This document shows positions 36,072-43,812 of a DNA stretch of 64,000 nucleotides, in pieces. The notes below the pieces were generated by a model, which was not told the origin of the DNA, ran no database searches, and saw only the letters and a program-made list of their open reading frames with translations. Every line of letters starts with the position of its first letter. Position 1 is the first letter of the stretch. This DNA is from Rubrivivax gelatinosus (GTDB lineage Bacteria; Pseudomonadota; Gammaproteobacteria; Burkholderiales; Burkholderiaceae_C): contig NZ_NRRU01000007.1 of assembly GCF_016583785.1 (NCBI RefSeq), positions 1-64,000 on the forward strand, written 5' to 3'. A program made the position numbers and the translations under genes.

Positions 36072-37487
36072 GTGTCCGACCCCCGGCAGGAGCTGCTGTC
36101 GCTGGTCACCGCGCGGGTGCGCGACGCCTACGTGCGCAAGCCCTACACGGTGGACGGCGGCACCGACCTGGTGTCGCTGTGCCGCCAGCTCGCCGAACGC
36201 GGGCTGACGCACGCGCTGGTGCAGGACGGCGAGCGCCTGGGCATCTTCACCACCACCGACCTGCGCGACGCGCTGCTGCGGCCCGAACCGCCGGCGGCGC
36301 TGGCGGTGCGCGAGGTGGCGCGTTTTCCGGTGCTCGACGTCCAGGCCGACGCCGAGGTCTTCGAGGCCTTGTGGCTGATGGTCAAACACCGCGTGCACCG
36401 GCTGCTGGTGCGCGACGGCGAACGCATCGTCGGCCTGCTCGGCCAGCTCGACCTGGTGAGCTTCGTCGCCAACCACTCGCACCTGGCGGCGCTGCAGATC
36501 GACGACGCGGCCTCGGTCGAGGAGCTGCGCGCCGCGGCGCTGCAGATCGACCGCATGATCGCGCTCTTCGCCGCCAGCGGCGTGCACGTCGAGCGCATCG
36601 CGCACCTGGTGGGCGAGCTGCACGCGCGGCTGTTCCAGCGCCTGTGGTCGCTGGTCGCGCCGGCCGAGCTGGTGGCCAACAGCTGCCTGCTGGTGATGGG
36701 CAGCGAAGGCCGCGGCGAACAGGTGCTGAAGACCGACCAGGACAACGCGCTGATCCTGCGCGACGGCTTCGAGCACCCCGACACCGAAGCCGCGGCGCAG
36801 CGTTTCAGCGCCGCGCTGGCCGACTTCGGCTACCCGCCCTGTCCGGGCGAGATCATGGTCACGAATCCGCTGTGGCGGCGCCCGGTGGCCGCCTGGCGCG
36901 AGCAGCTGCGCGAATGGGTGATGGGCCACGACGCCGACGGGCCGATGCGGCTGGCGATCTTCTGCGACGCGGTCGCGGTCGCCGGCGATGCCGCGCTGCT
37001 CGACGGCCTGGTCGAGCACCTGGGCCGGCTGTTCGGCGACCACGACGCCTACCTGGCCCGTTTTGCCGCCGCCGCCGAGCAGTTCCAGGAGCCGCACCAC
37101 TGGCTGGGCTGGTTGCCCGGCCGGCGTGACGACCAGGCGCTGGACCTGAAGAAGCAGGGCCTGTTCCCCATCGTGCAGGGCGTGCGTGCACTCGCGCTGC
37201 AGCACCATGTGCGTGCCACCGGCACCGTCGCGCGGCTGCAGGCCCTGGTGGCGGCCGGTGGCCTGGACGCGACGCTGGCGCGCGACCTGCAGGACGCGTT
37301 GCACCTGCTGATGACGCTGCGCCTGCAGCACCAGCTGCAGGCACTGGCTGCCGGCCAGCCCGCCGGCAACGAGGTGCAGCCGGCGGCGCTGGGCCTGCTC
37401 GAACGCGAGCCGCTGCGCGACTCGCTGGCGGTGGTCAAGCGCCTGCGCGCCTTCCTGCGCCAGCACTTCCGTTACGACAAGCTCTGA
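36072..37487 (+). CDS. CBS-pair / DUF294 nucleotidyltransferase-like signalling protein
   Basis: 471 residues from a GTG start. Two CBS repeats (residues about 18-75 and 80-135) are followed by a DUF294 putative nucleotidyltransferase core with MGSEGRGEQVLKTDQDN (210-225), where the Gly-Ser and Asp residues form a polymerase-beta-like site, then a helical C-terminal domain. Such proteins occur next to actP and DnaQ-like exonucleases in proteobacterial acetate-control loci. Likely an adenylate-sensing regulator; target unknown. Confidence 0.88.
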   Translation: MSDPRQELLSLVTARVRDAYVRKPYTVDGGTDLVSLCRQLAERGLTHALVQDGERLGIFTTTDLRDALLRPEPPAALAVREVARFPVLDVQADAEVFEALWLMVKHRVHRLLVRDGERIVGLLGQLDLVSFVANHSHLAALQIDDAASVEELRAAALQIDRMIALFAASGVHVERIAHLVGELHARLFQRLWSLVAPAELVANSCLLVMGSEGRGEQVLKTDQDNALILRDGFEHPDTEAAAQRFSAALADFGYPPCPGEIMVTNPLWRRPVAAWREQLREWVMGHDADGPMRLAIFCDAVAVAGDAALLDGLVEHLGRLFGDHDAYLARFAAAAEQFQEPHHWLGWLPGRRDDQALDLKKQGLFPIVQGVRALALQHHVRATGTVARLQALVAAGGLDATLARDLQDALHLLMTLRLQHQLQALAAGQPAGNEVQPAALGLLEREPLRDSLAVVKRLRAFLRQHFRYDKL

Positions 37488-37629
37488 GGGTGGTGCCGAC
37501 ACACTGCACGTTGCGGTGCGCGGGTTCGCCGCGACTGGCGCCGCGCGGCGCGATGCCCGAGCATCGCGGCGGGCGCCGCGCCGACGCGCCCGGCGGCCAC
37601 CCGCGGCCGACCCGAGCCGAGGAGACGAC

Positions 37630-37995
37630 ATGACCAAGACCGTGCTGGTCGCCGATGCCGAACCCAACAGCGTCATCCCGCTCGAATGCCTGCTGCGGCG
37701 CGAAGGCTGGCGTGTGCTCGTCGCGCACGATGGCGACGAGGCGCTGGGCACCGCGCGCCGCGAACACCCGGACCTGCTGCTGCTGGACGTGCTGATGCCG
37801 CGGCGCAGCGGTTTCGAGGTGCTGCAGACGCTGCGTGCCGACGCCGAGCTCGCCGCCACCAAGGTCGTCTTCCTCAGCGCGCGCTGCCGCGACACCGACG
37901 TCGCCCAGGGCATGGGCCTGGGCGCCGACGCTTTCGTCGCCAAACCCTTCTCGACCCGCGAGCTGGCCGCGCGCGTGCGTGCGCTGCTGGCATGA
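37630..37995 (+). CDS. Stand-alone response-regulator receiver domain
   Basis: 121 residues, receiver domain only, with no output domain. Acidic pocket VADAE, phospho-acceptor D53 in LLLDVLMP, conserved Ser in FLSAR and Lys in AKPFS. A GAGGAGACGAC ribosome-binding site precedes it. Its stop overlaps the next gene (ATGA), a membrane PAS/kinase-like protein, the obvious partner. Confidence 0.92.
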   Translation: MTKTVLVADAEPNSVIPLECLLRREGWRVLVAHDGDEALGTARREHPDLLLLDVLMPRRSGFEVLQTLRADAELAATKVVFLSARCRDTDVAQGMGLGADAFVAKPFSTRELAARVRALLA

Positions 37996-40142
37996 AACCC
38001 AGCCTGCACGAATGGGCCGCGGCGCTGGCGCCGGCGGCGCTGCTGGCGGCGGCGGCGGCACTGGCCGCGCTGCTGCTGGCGGCGACGCTTTCTCCCGATG
38101 AACGCGCCGCGCTGGCCGCGCTGCTGGCGCCGCGGGCGACGCTGCTGCTGCTGGCAGCGGTGCTGCTGGCGGTCGCCGGCGGCGTCTGGATGCGCTGGGC
38201 CTGGCACCGCTTCGGCGCCGCGCCGGGGCGCATCGCCGAGCTGCTGCCGGTGCTGCTGGCCGGCGAGCCCGGGCGTGAACTCGAGCCGCGCGGCGGCGCC
38301 GGCAGCCGCGCGCTGGCCGCGGCCATCAACACCTTGCTGCACGAGCGTGCCGCCTGGCGTGCCGACGTCGAGGCCCGGGTGCAGGAGGCCAGCCGCCTGG
38401 TCGAGCAGGAGAAGAGCCGGCTCGCGGCGCTGATGGCCGAGCTGACGCAGAGCGTCGTCGTCTGCAACCTCGACGGCCGCATCCTGCTCTACAACGGCCG
38501 CGCGCGGCTGCAGTTCCGCGCGCTGTCGCCGGCACCGGCCATCGGCGGCGCCGAGTACCTGGGCATCGGGCGTTCGATCTACGCCGTCTTCGACCGCGCG
38601 CTGGTCGCGCACGCGCTCGAGATGGTGCAGCAGCGGCTGCAGCGCGGCGTGCCGCACCCGTCGGCGCAGTTCGTCACCGCCACGCGCGGCGGCCAGCTGC
38701 TGCGGGTGCAGCTGGCGCCGGTGCGCGAACACGAAGCCGGCCCGCTCGCCGGCTTCGTGCTGATGCTGGACAACATCACGCGCGACTTCGCCGAGGAGTC
38801 CGAACGCGACCGCCGGCTGCACGAACACACCGAAGCCGGCCGCGCCTCGCTCGCCAACCTGCAGGCCGCGGTCGAACTGAGCGAGGACCCGGCACTCGAC
38901 GCGCCGACCGCGGCGCGGCTGCAGGGCGTGATCCGCGACGAGGTGAAGGCGCTGGGCCGGCGCATCGGCGAGCTCGCGCACTACACCACCGAGACCCAGC
39001 GCACACGCTGGCCGCTCGAGGACATGCAGGGCGCCGACTTCGTCGCCGCGGCGCTGCGCCGCATCGAGGCGCTGCACCGCTGCCGCACCGCCGCCGCCGA
39101 GGTCGACCCGACGCTGTGGCTGCGGCTGGACAGCTTCTCGCTGATCCAGGCGCTGGTCTTCCTGGCCGGGCGCGTGGTCGACGAGTACGGCGTCAAGCTG
39201 GTGCAGCTGCGGCTGCAGCGCGCCGGCGAACGCGCCCAGCTCGACCTCGCCTGGATAGGCCCCGGCGTCAGCACCGAGACCGCGGTCGCCTGGGAGACCG
39301 AGGCCATGCACATCGACGGCGAGGCCAGCGCCTTGACGGTGCGCGACGTCGTCCAGCGCCACGGCGGTGCTTTCTGGTTCGAGCGCGAGCGTGTGCGGGC
39401 CGAGGCCTTCTTCCGCTTCCTGCTGCCGCTGGCCGACGCCGCCGAGCCGCTGGACAGCGGGCTGATCGCACGCCGCGAGAGCCGCCCCGAGTTCTACGAC
39501 TTCGACCTGTTCCAGACACGCGAGATGGCGCTGGAGATGGCCGAGCGCAGCCTGGCCGAACTCGCCTACACCGTGTTCGACACCGAGACCACCGGCCTGG
39601 AGCCGTCGGCCGGCGACGAGATCCTGCAGATCGGCGCCACCCGCATCGTCGCCGGCAAGCTGCGCCGCCACGAGAGCTTCGAGCAGCTGGTCGACCCGCA
39701 GCGCAGCATCCCGGCGCGCACGACCGCGATCCACGGCATCTCGCAGGACATGGTCGTGGGCCAGCCGACGATCCGCGAGGTGCTGCCGGCCTTTCACGCC
39801 TTCGTGCAGGACACGGTGCTGGTGGCGCACAACGCCGCTTTCGACCTGCGTTTCTTCGAGCTGAAGGAGCGCGCCACCGGCGTGTCTTTCGACCTGCCGG
39901 TGCTCGACACGCTGTTGCTGTCGCAGCTGCTGCACCCGAACCAGGACGGGCATTCGCTGGAGGCGATCGCCGAACGCCTGGGCGTCACCGTGCTCGGCCG
40001 CCACACCGCGCTCGGCGACGCCATCGTCACCGCCGAGGTGTTCCTGAAGATGCTGCCGCTGCTGCAGGCGCGTGGCATCCGCACGCTGGGCCAGGCGCTG
40101 GAGGCTTCGCGCCAGAGCGCGCTCGCCAAGCTCGCCTACTGA
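37992..40142 (+). CDS. Membrane PAS / degenerate kinase / DEDDh 3'-5' exonuclease fusion
   Basis: 716 residues. Two N-terminal helices (about 12-32 and 48-66), a coiled-coil linker, a PAS-like domain (about 140-265; VVVCNLDGRILLYN), a helical region and an ATPase-like fold resembling a histidine kinase (about 270-480) without a recognizable H-box or intact G-boxes, then a DnaQ-family exonuclease from about 520: FDTETTG (D530, E532), HGISQDM, AHNAAFD and H671-x4-D676. Overlaps the receiver gene by ATGA. Couples a sensor to an apparently intact nuclease; I infer a signalling role tied to the acetate locus. Confidence 0.85.
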   Translation: MKPSLHEWAAALAPAALLAAAAALAALLLAATLSPDERAALAALLAPRATLLLLAAVLLAVAGGVWMRWAWHRFGAAPGRIAELLPVLLAGEPGRELEPRGGAGSRALAAAINTLLHERAAWRADVEARVQEASRLVEQEKSRLAALMAELTQSVVVCNLDGRILLYNGRARLQFRALSPAPAIGGAEYLGIGRSIYAVFDRALVAHALEMVQQRLQRGVPHPSAQFVTATRGGQLLRVQLAPVREHEAGPLAGFVLMLDNITRDFAEESERDRRLHEHTEAGRASLANLQAAVELSEDPALDAPTAARLQGVIRDEVKALGRRIGELAHYTTETQRTRWPLEDMQGADFVAAALRRIEALHRCRTAAAEVDPTLWLRLDSFSLIQALVFLAGRVVDEYGVKLVQLRLQRAGERAQLDLAWIGPGVSTETAVAWETEAMHIDGEASALTVRDVVQRHGGAFWFERERVRAEAFFRFLLPLADAAEPLDSGLIARRESRPEFYDFDLFQTREMALEMAERSLAELAYTVFDTETTGLEPSAGDEILQIGATRIVAGKLRRHESFEQLVDPQRSIPARTTAIHGISQDMVVGQPTIREVLPAFHAFVQDTVLVAHNAAFDLRFFELKERATGVSFDLPVLDTLLLSQLLHPNQDGHSLEAIAERLGVTVLGRHTALGDAIVTAEVFLKMLPLLQARGIRTLGQALEASRQSALAKLAY

Positions 40143-40149
40143 GCGGCTG

Positions 40150-41100
40150 TTAGCGCCGCTGGACGTCGATGCCGTAGCAGCGGATCGCGTAGCTGACCTG
40201 GCGGATCGTCAGCGCCAGGCGGCGCGCGGCCTGCGCCTGCACCCAGCCGCTGCGCTCCAGCGCGTCGACCAGCGCCGCACGTTCGACCGCCAGCCCGCGC
40301 TGGCCGCGGCGCATCGCCGCGGCTCCCGAGACCGAGGACGGCGGCACCCGTTCGCCAGCGTCGCGCGGCGCGGCGTCGGCACGGCGTGGTGCGGCCACCA
40401 GGCAGCGGCTGTCGCCGCAGGGCAGCGCGTCCAGGCAGGCGCTGCTGCACTGGCCGGCGGCGCGCAGCACGCAGGCGCGCAGCTGGGTCAGGTTGCCGGG
40501 CCAGCTGCAGGCCGTCAGCGCCGCGCGGGCCCGGGCGCCCAGCTGCAGGCTGCGGCCGGTGGCGCGGCCGAAGTCCTCGAGCACACGCTGCGCGTACCAC
40601 AGCGTGTCCTCGGGGCGTTCGGCCAGCGGCGCGACGTCGAACGGGAAGGCGTTCAGCCGGTGGTAGAGCGCGGCGTCGAAACGCCGGCTGAGCACGCGCA
40701 TGCGCAGATCGCCGCAGGACGTGGCGATCAGCTGCAGCGGCGGCTGCGCCGTGCTCGCCTCGGCCGCGACCAGCGCGTCCAGCAGCAGGCGCTGGCCGCC
40801 GCGCTCGAGTTCGTCGACATGGCGCAGGAACAGCGTCGCGCCATCGCACCAGCGGGCCAGCAGCTCGCGCGACAGCTGCCTGGCACCGACGTCGATGAAC
40901 GCCAGCGGCGCGCCGCCGCCGGGCCGCCGGGCGTGCAGCGCACGTGCGATCGAGGCTTTGCCGGCACCGCCGGCGCCGCCGATCAGCAGCGGCTCGGCCA
41001 GTGCCAGCAGTGCGCCCAGGCGTTCGAGCTCGCGCGCCAGGCTGGGGGGCAGTTCCGGGGCCGGCGCGGGCGGCGGGGGCGCTTGAAGAGACGGGTGCAT
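40150..41100 (-). CDS. Shortened NifA-like protein: Cys signature and Fis HTH kept, GAFTGA and Walker B lost
   Basis: 316 residues. The AAA+ remnant has a P-loop-like GGAGGAGKAS (41-50) but only ~13 residues between PLAFIDVGA and GATLFL, where NifA has the ELFGHE and GAFTGA sigma54 loop; Walker B reads TLFLRHVDEL instead of TLFLDEIGD. Then ALYHRLNAFPFDVAPLAERPED parallels NifA's [22 protein letters not shown]. Cysteines C198-x11-C210-x17-C228-x4-C233 follow NifA's C-x11-C-x19-C-x4-C, with two extra Cys between. The C-terminal helix-turn-helix (SGWVQAQAARRLALTIRQV) is close to the nifA product's. No GAF domain. ATG at 41100 lacks a ribosome-binding site; an ATG at 41166 is possible. Converges on the exonuclease fusion with a 7-bp gap. 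Confidence 0.75.
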   Translation of the reverse strand: MHPSLQAPPPPAPAPELPPSLARELERLGALLALAEPLLIGGAGGAGKASIARALHARRPGGGAPLAFIDVGARQLSRELLARWCDGATLFLRHVDELERGGQRLLLDALVAAEASTAQPPLQLIATSCGDLRMRVLSRRFDAALYHRLNAFPFDVAPLAERPEDTLWYAQRVLEDFGRATGRSLQLGARARAALTACSWPGNLTQLRACVLRAAGQCSSACLDALPCGDSRCLVAAPRRADAAPRDAGERVPPSSVSGAAAMRRGQRGLAVERAALVDALERSGWVQAQAARRLALTIRQVSYAIRCYGIDVQRR

Positions 41101-41583
41101 GGCGGTGAAGGACGGCTCGCGGGCAGGCGCCGGAAGGGGCGCCGTGCGGCACGACGCAAATTCCATGCGCGCTGCCGCGGTGGCGGGTTCACCAAGGGTG
41201 GGTCGCCCGGCACTGGCGCGCACGGCGTGGCGCGCGTGTACCGCCCGGTACGAAGTCCCGGCGATCGTTCCGCGAAGTGCATCTGCTGCCCACCAGGCTG
41301 CCGTGTCGGGTCCCCGCCTTGGGCCACGGCCGCGCGCCCGTCGCGCCCGGAAAACGCCACCGCTCGCTGGAAAACCCGGGTCCCCGATGCCAGGGTGCGG
41401 CACTCAGGAATTTCCCGAAGCGCCAGCCCGTATCCCGCCATGCGGAAGCGAGCTTACGGGTTCGACCGTAAAGCGTAAGCAATCGTTCAGTTCGGCGTCA
41501 GAAAGCGGTCAGAGGCCGCCTCGACATTGCGCCGCAAGTGCCGCCGTCGGGCGTGCGGCACGCAACGTCAGGAGACAACCGGC
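41101..41583. promoter_or_regulatory. Shared divergent regulatory region of the NifA-like and MHS transporter genes
   Basis: 483 bp without a gene. On the right are overlapping inverted repeats TTACGG-GTTCGA-CCGTAA (41454-41471) and GCTTACG (41452) / CGTAAGC (41474-41480), then the 11-bp-phased array GTAAG (41475), TTCAG (41486), GTCAG (41497), GTCAG (41508), 72 bp before the transporter ATG. The left 350 bp show no recognised site; no sigma54 -24/-12 pair was found. Confidence 0.65.
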
Positions 41584-43281
41584 ATGGCATCCACCACCGC
41601 AGCGGTGCCCTCGAACGCCCCGATGACTCGCGAGGAGAAGAAGGTCATCTTCGCCTCCTCGCTGGGCACGGTGTTCGAGTGGTACGACTTCTACCTCTAC
41701 GGCTCGCTCGCCGTGATCATCGGCAAGCAGTTCTTCGCCGCGCTCGACCCCACGGCGCAGTTCATCGCCTCGCTGCTGGCCTTTGCCGCCGGCTTCATCG
41801 TGCGGCCCTTCGGTGCGCTGGTCTTCGGCCGCCTGGGCGACATGATCGGCCGCAAGTACACCTTCCTGGTGACGATCCTGATCATGGGCCTGTCGACCTT
41901 CATCGTCGGCGTGCTGCCCAGCTACGCCTCGATCGGCATCGCCGCGCCGATCATCCTGATCGGCCTGCGCATCCTGCAGGGCCTGGCCCTGGGCGGCGAG
42001 TACGGCGGTGCCGCGACCTACGTCGCCGAACACGCGCCGCACGGCAAGCGTGGCGCCTACACCTCGTGGATCCAGACCACCGCGACGCTGGGCCTGTTCC
42101 TGAGCCTTGCGGTCATCCTCGGCACCCGCACCGCGATGGGTGAAGAGGCCTTCACCGCCTGGGGCTGGCGCATCCCGTTCATCGTCTCGATCCTGCTGCT
42201 GGCCATCAGCGTCTGGATCCGGCTGTCGATGAACGAGTCGCCCGCGTTCCGCAAGATGAAGGAGGAGGGCAAGACCTCGAAGGCGCCGCTGACCGAGAGC
42301 TTCGGCCAGTGGAAGAACCTCAAGATCGTGCTGCTGGCGCTGTTCGGCCTGGTGATGGGCCAGGGCGTGGTCTGGTACTCGGGCCAGTTCTACGCGCTGT
42401 TCTTCCTGACCAGCTCGCTCAAGGTCGACCCGGCGACGGCCAACATCATGATCGCGGCCTCGCTGCTGATCGGCACGCCCTTCTTCGTCGTCTTCGGCAC
42501 GCTGTCGGACAAGATCGGCCGCAAGCCCATCATCCTGGCCGGCATGCTGCTGGCTGTGCTGACCTACTTCCCGCTGTTCAAGGCGCTGACCAACGCCGCG
42601 AACCCGGAACTGGCCGCCGCCCAGGCCGCCTCGCAGATCGTGGTGCGCGCCGACCCGGCCACCTGCTCGTTCCAGGGCAGCCCGATCGCACGCGAGGTCG
42701 ACTTCACCTCCGGCTGCGACATCGCCAAGCGTGCGCTGACGCAGAACTCGGCCAGCTACAGCAACGAGGCGCTGCCGGCCGGCTCGCCGACCATCGTGCT
42801 GATCGGCGACAAGCAGATCACGCCGCCGACGGCGACGACGATCGCCGGCGGCCACAAGTTCTCGGAAGACTCGACGAAGGCGATCGCCGGCTTCAAGAAG
42901 GAGCTGAGCGATACGCTCAAGGGCGCGGGCTACCCGGCCAAGGCCAAGCCGATCGAGTTCCTGAGCGGGCAGTGGTGGTCCATCGTCGGCATCCTGACCA
43001 TCCTCGTGATCTACGTGACCATGGTCTACGGCCCGATCGCGGCGATGCTCGTCGAGCTGTTCCCGACCCGCATCCGCTACACCTCGATGAGCCTGCCGTA
43101 CCACATCGGCAACGGCTGGTTCGGCGGCCTGCTGCCGTCGATCACCTTCGCGATGGTCGCGGCCAACGGCAACATGTACCACGGCCTGTGGTACCCGATC
43201 GTCATCGCCTCGGTGTGTTTCGTCATCGGTCTGCTCTTCGTGCGCGAAACGAAGGACCGCGACATCTACGCGGCGGATTGA
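41584..43281 (+). CDS. MHS-family (ProP/YhjE-like) MFS transporter
   Basis: 565 residues, 12 membrane helices. Family motifs: FEWYDFYLYG at the start of helix 1, GRLGDMIGRKYT between helices 2 and 3, and GTLSDKIGRKP in the second half; ELFPTRIRYTSMSLPYHIGNGWFGG is characteristic of metabolite:H+ symporters. A soluble insert of roughly 120 residues with two Cys sits between later helices. CAGGAGACAACC precedes the ATG. The upstream element shared with the acetate operon suggests a small organic acid substrate. Confidence 0.9.
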   Translation: MASTTAAVPSNAPMTREEKKVIFASSLGTVFEWYDFYLYGSLAVIIGKQFFAALDPTAQFIASLLAFAAGFIVRPFGALVFGRLGDMIGRKYTFLVTILIMGLSTFIVGVLPSYASIGIAAPIILIGLRILQGLALGGEYGGAATYVAEHAPHGKRGAYTSWIQTTATLGLFLSLAVILGTRTAMGEEAFTAWGWRIPFIVSILLLAISVWIRLSMNESPAFRKMKEEGKTSKAPLTESFGQWKNLKIVLLALFGLVMGQGVVWYSGQFYALFFLTSSLKVDPATANIMIAASLLIGTPFFVVFGTLSDKIGRKPIILAGMLLAVLTYFPLFKALTNAANPELAAAQAASQIVVRADPATCSFQGSPIAREVDFTSGCDIAKRALTQNSASYSNEALPAGSPTIVLIGDKQITPPTATTIAGGHKFSEDSTKAIAGFKKELSDTLKGAGYPAKAKPIEFLSGQWWSIVGILTILVIYVTMVYGPIAAMLVELFPTRIRYTSMSLPYHIGNGWFGGLLPSITFAMVAANGNMYHGLWYPIVIASVCFVIGLLFVRETKDRDIYAAD

Positions 43282-43315
43282 CGCCCGCGGCCGCCTCGTG
43301 CGGCCGCCCCAAAAC

Positions 43316-43349
43316 AAAGGCCGGGTCGCGCGAGCGCCCGGCCTTTTTT
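43316..43349. terminator. Bidirectional Rho-independent terminator
   Basis: Stem AAAGGCCGGG (43316-43325) / CCCGGCCTTT (43337-43346) followed by TTT on the plus strand; the minus strand reads CCTTTGTTTT past the stem. It serves both the MHS transporter and the convergent MIP18-like gene. Confidence 0.9.
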
Positions 43350-43362
43350 CATCGCACGGTCT

Positions 43363-43719
43363 TCAGACCGCGTGGCGCACGTAGACGTCGGTGTTCGGCA
43401 GCACCCGGCGCAGGGTCTGGAACGCGCCTTCGGCGAGGTCGCGGCCGATGCCGCAGCTGGGCGCGAAGCTGACGGTCAGCTCGGCCTCGCCATCGTCTAT
43501 GCGCAGCGCCTTGACGAGCTGGCGGTCGACGATGTTGCCGCCCTCGACGTCGACGACGCCGCGCAGCGAATCCAGCACGCAGCGCACGAGTTCGGGCTGG
43601 CCACGCAGCTCGGGCGAGGTGCAGGGGCGACCGAAGCCGCCGCCGCAGCCGGAATGGCTGGGCTGGCAGCCGCCACAGCCCGGTTCGGGCAGCAGACGGA
43701 TCGGCTGTGTCTTGTTCAT
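43363..43719 (-). CDS. Cys-rich MIP18/DUF59-like protein
   Basis: 118 residues. N-terminal Cys-rich segment (PGCGGCQPSHSGCGGGFGRPC; C15, C18, C25, C33) followed by a MIP18-like domain (VRCVLDSLRGVVDVEGGN, RQLVKALRI, LTVSFAPSCGIGRDLAEGAF) in which the Cys of FAPSCG matches the conserved Cys of DUF59 Fe-S assembly proteins. Probably handles or delivers an iron-sulfur cluster; target unknown. A TTGATT-N16-CATAAT promoter on the minus strand ends 7 bp before the ATG, predicting a leaderless mRNA. Confidence 0.72.
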   Translation of the reverse strand: MNKTQPIRLLPEPGCGGCQPSHSGCGGGFGRPCTSPELRGQPELVRCVLDSLRGVVDVEGGNIVDRQLVKALRIDDGEAELTVSFAPSCGIGRDLAEGAFQTLRRVLPNTDVYVRHAV

Positions 43720-43781
43720 ACCCGTAATTATGGCGGGGCTCTGACGGCAATCAACTAGGACACTCAGGAATGGCGCTGCCG

Positions 43782-43798
43782 ATTTGTCATGGACAAAT
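43782..43798. promoter_or_regulatory. AT-rich perfect inverted repeat
   Basis: ATTTGTC-ATG-GACAAAT, 63 bp upstream of the MIP18-like gene and 14 bp behind the matB stop. It may be an operator for the Cys-rich gene or the inner part of a larger matB terminator stem (flanks GGCGCC/GGCAGCGCC pair imperfectly). It does not match the FNR box. Confidence 0.5.
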
Positions 43799-43812
43799 GA
43801 CGGCGCCGCGCT

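Noticed and set aside
34326..40004. A 1892-codon open frame on the minus strand across the acetate/exonuclease block
   Set aside because: Shadow of high-GC genes on the plus strand: composition is dominated by Arg, Ala, Gln, His and Gly repeats with no domain, while the plus-strand genes have clear family motifs.
43782..43798. ATTTGTC-ATG-GACAAAT as an FNR/Anr box
   Set aside because: FNR sites are TTGAT-N4-ATCAA; the half-site sequence and spacing both differ.
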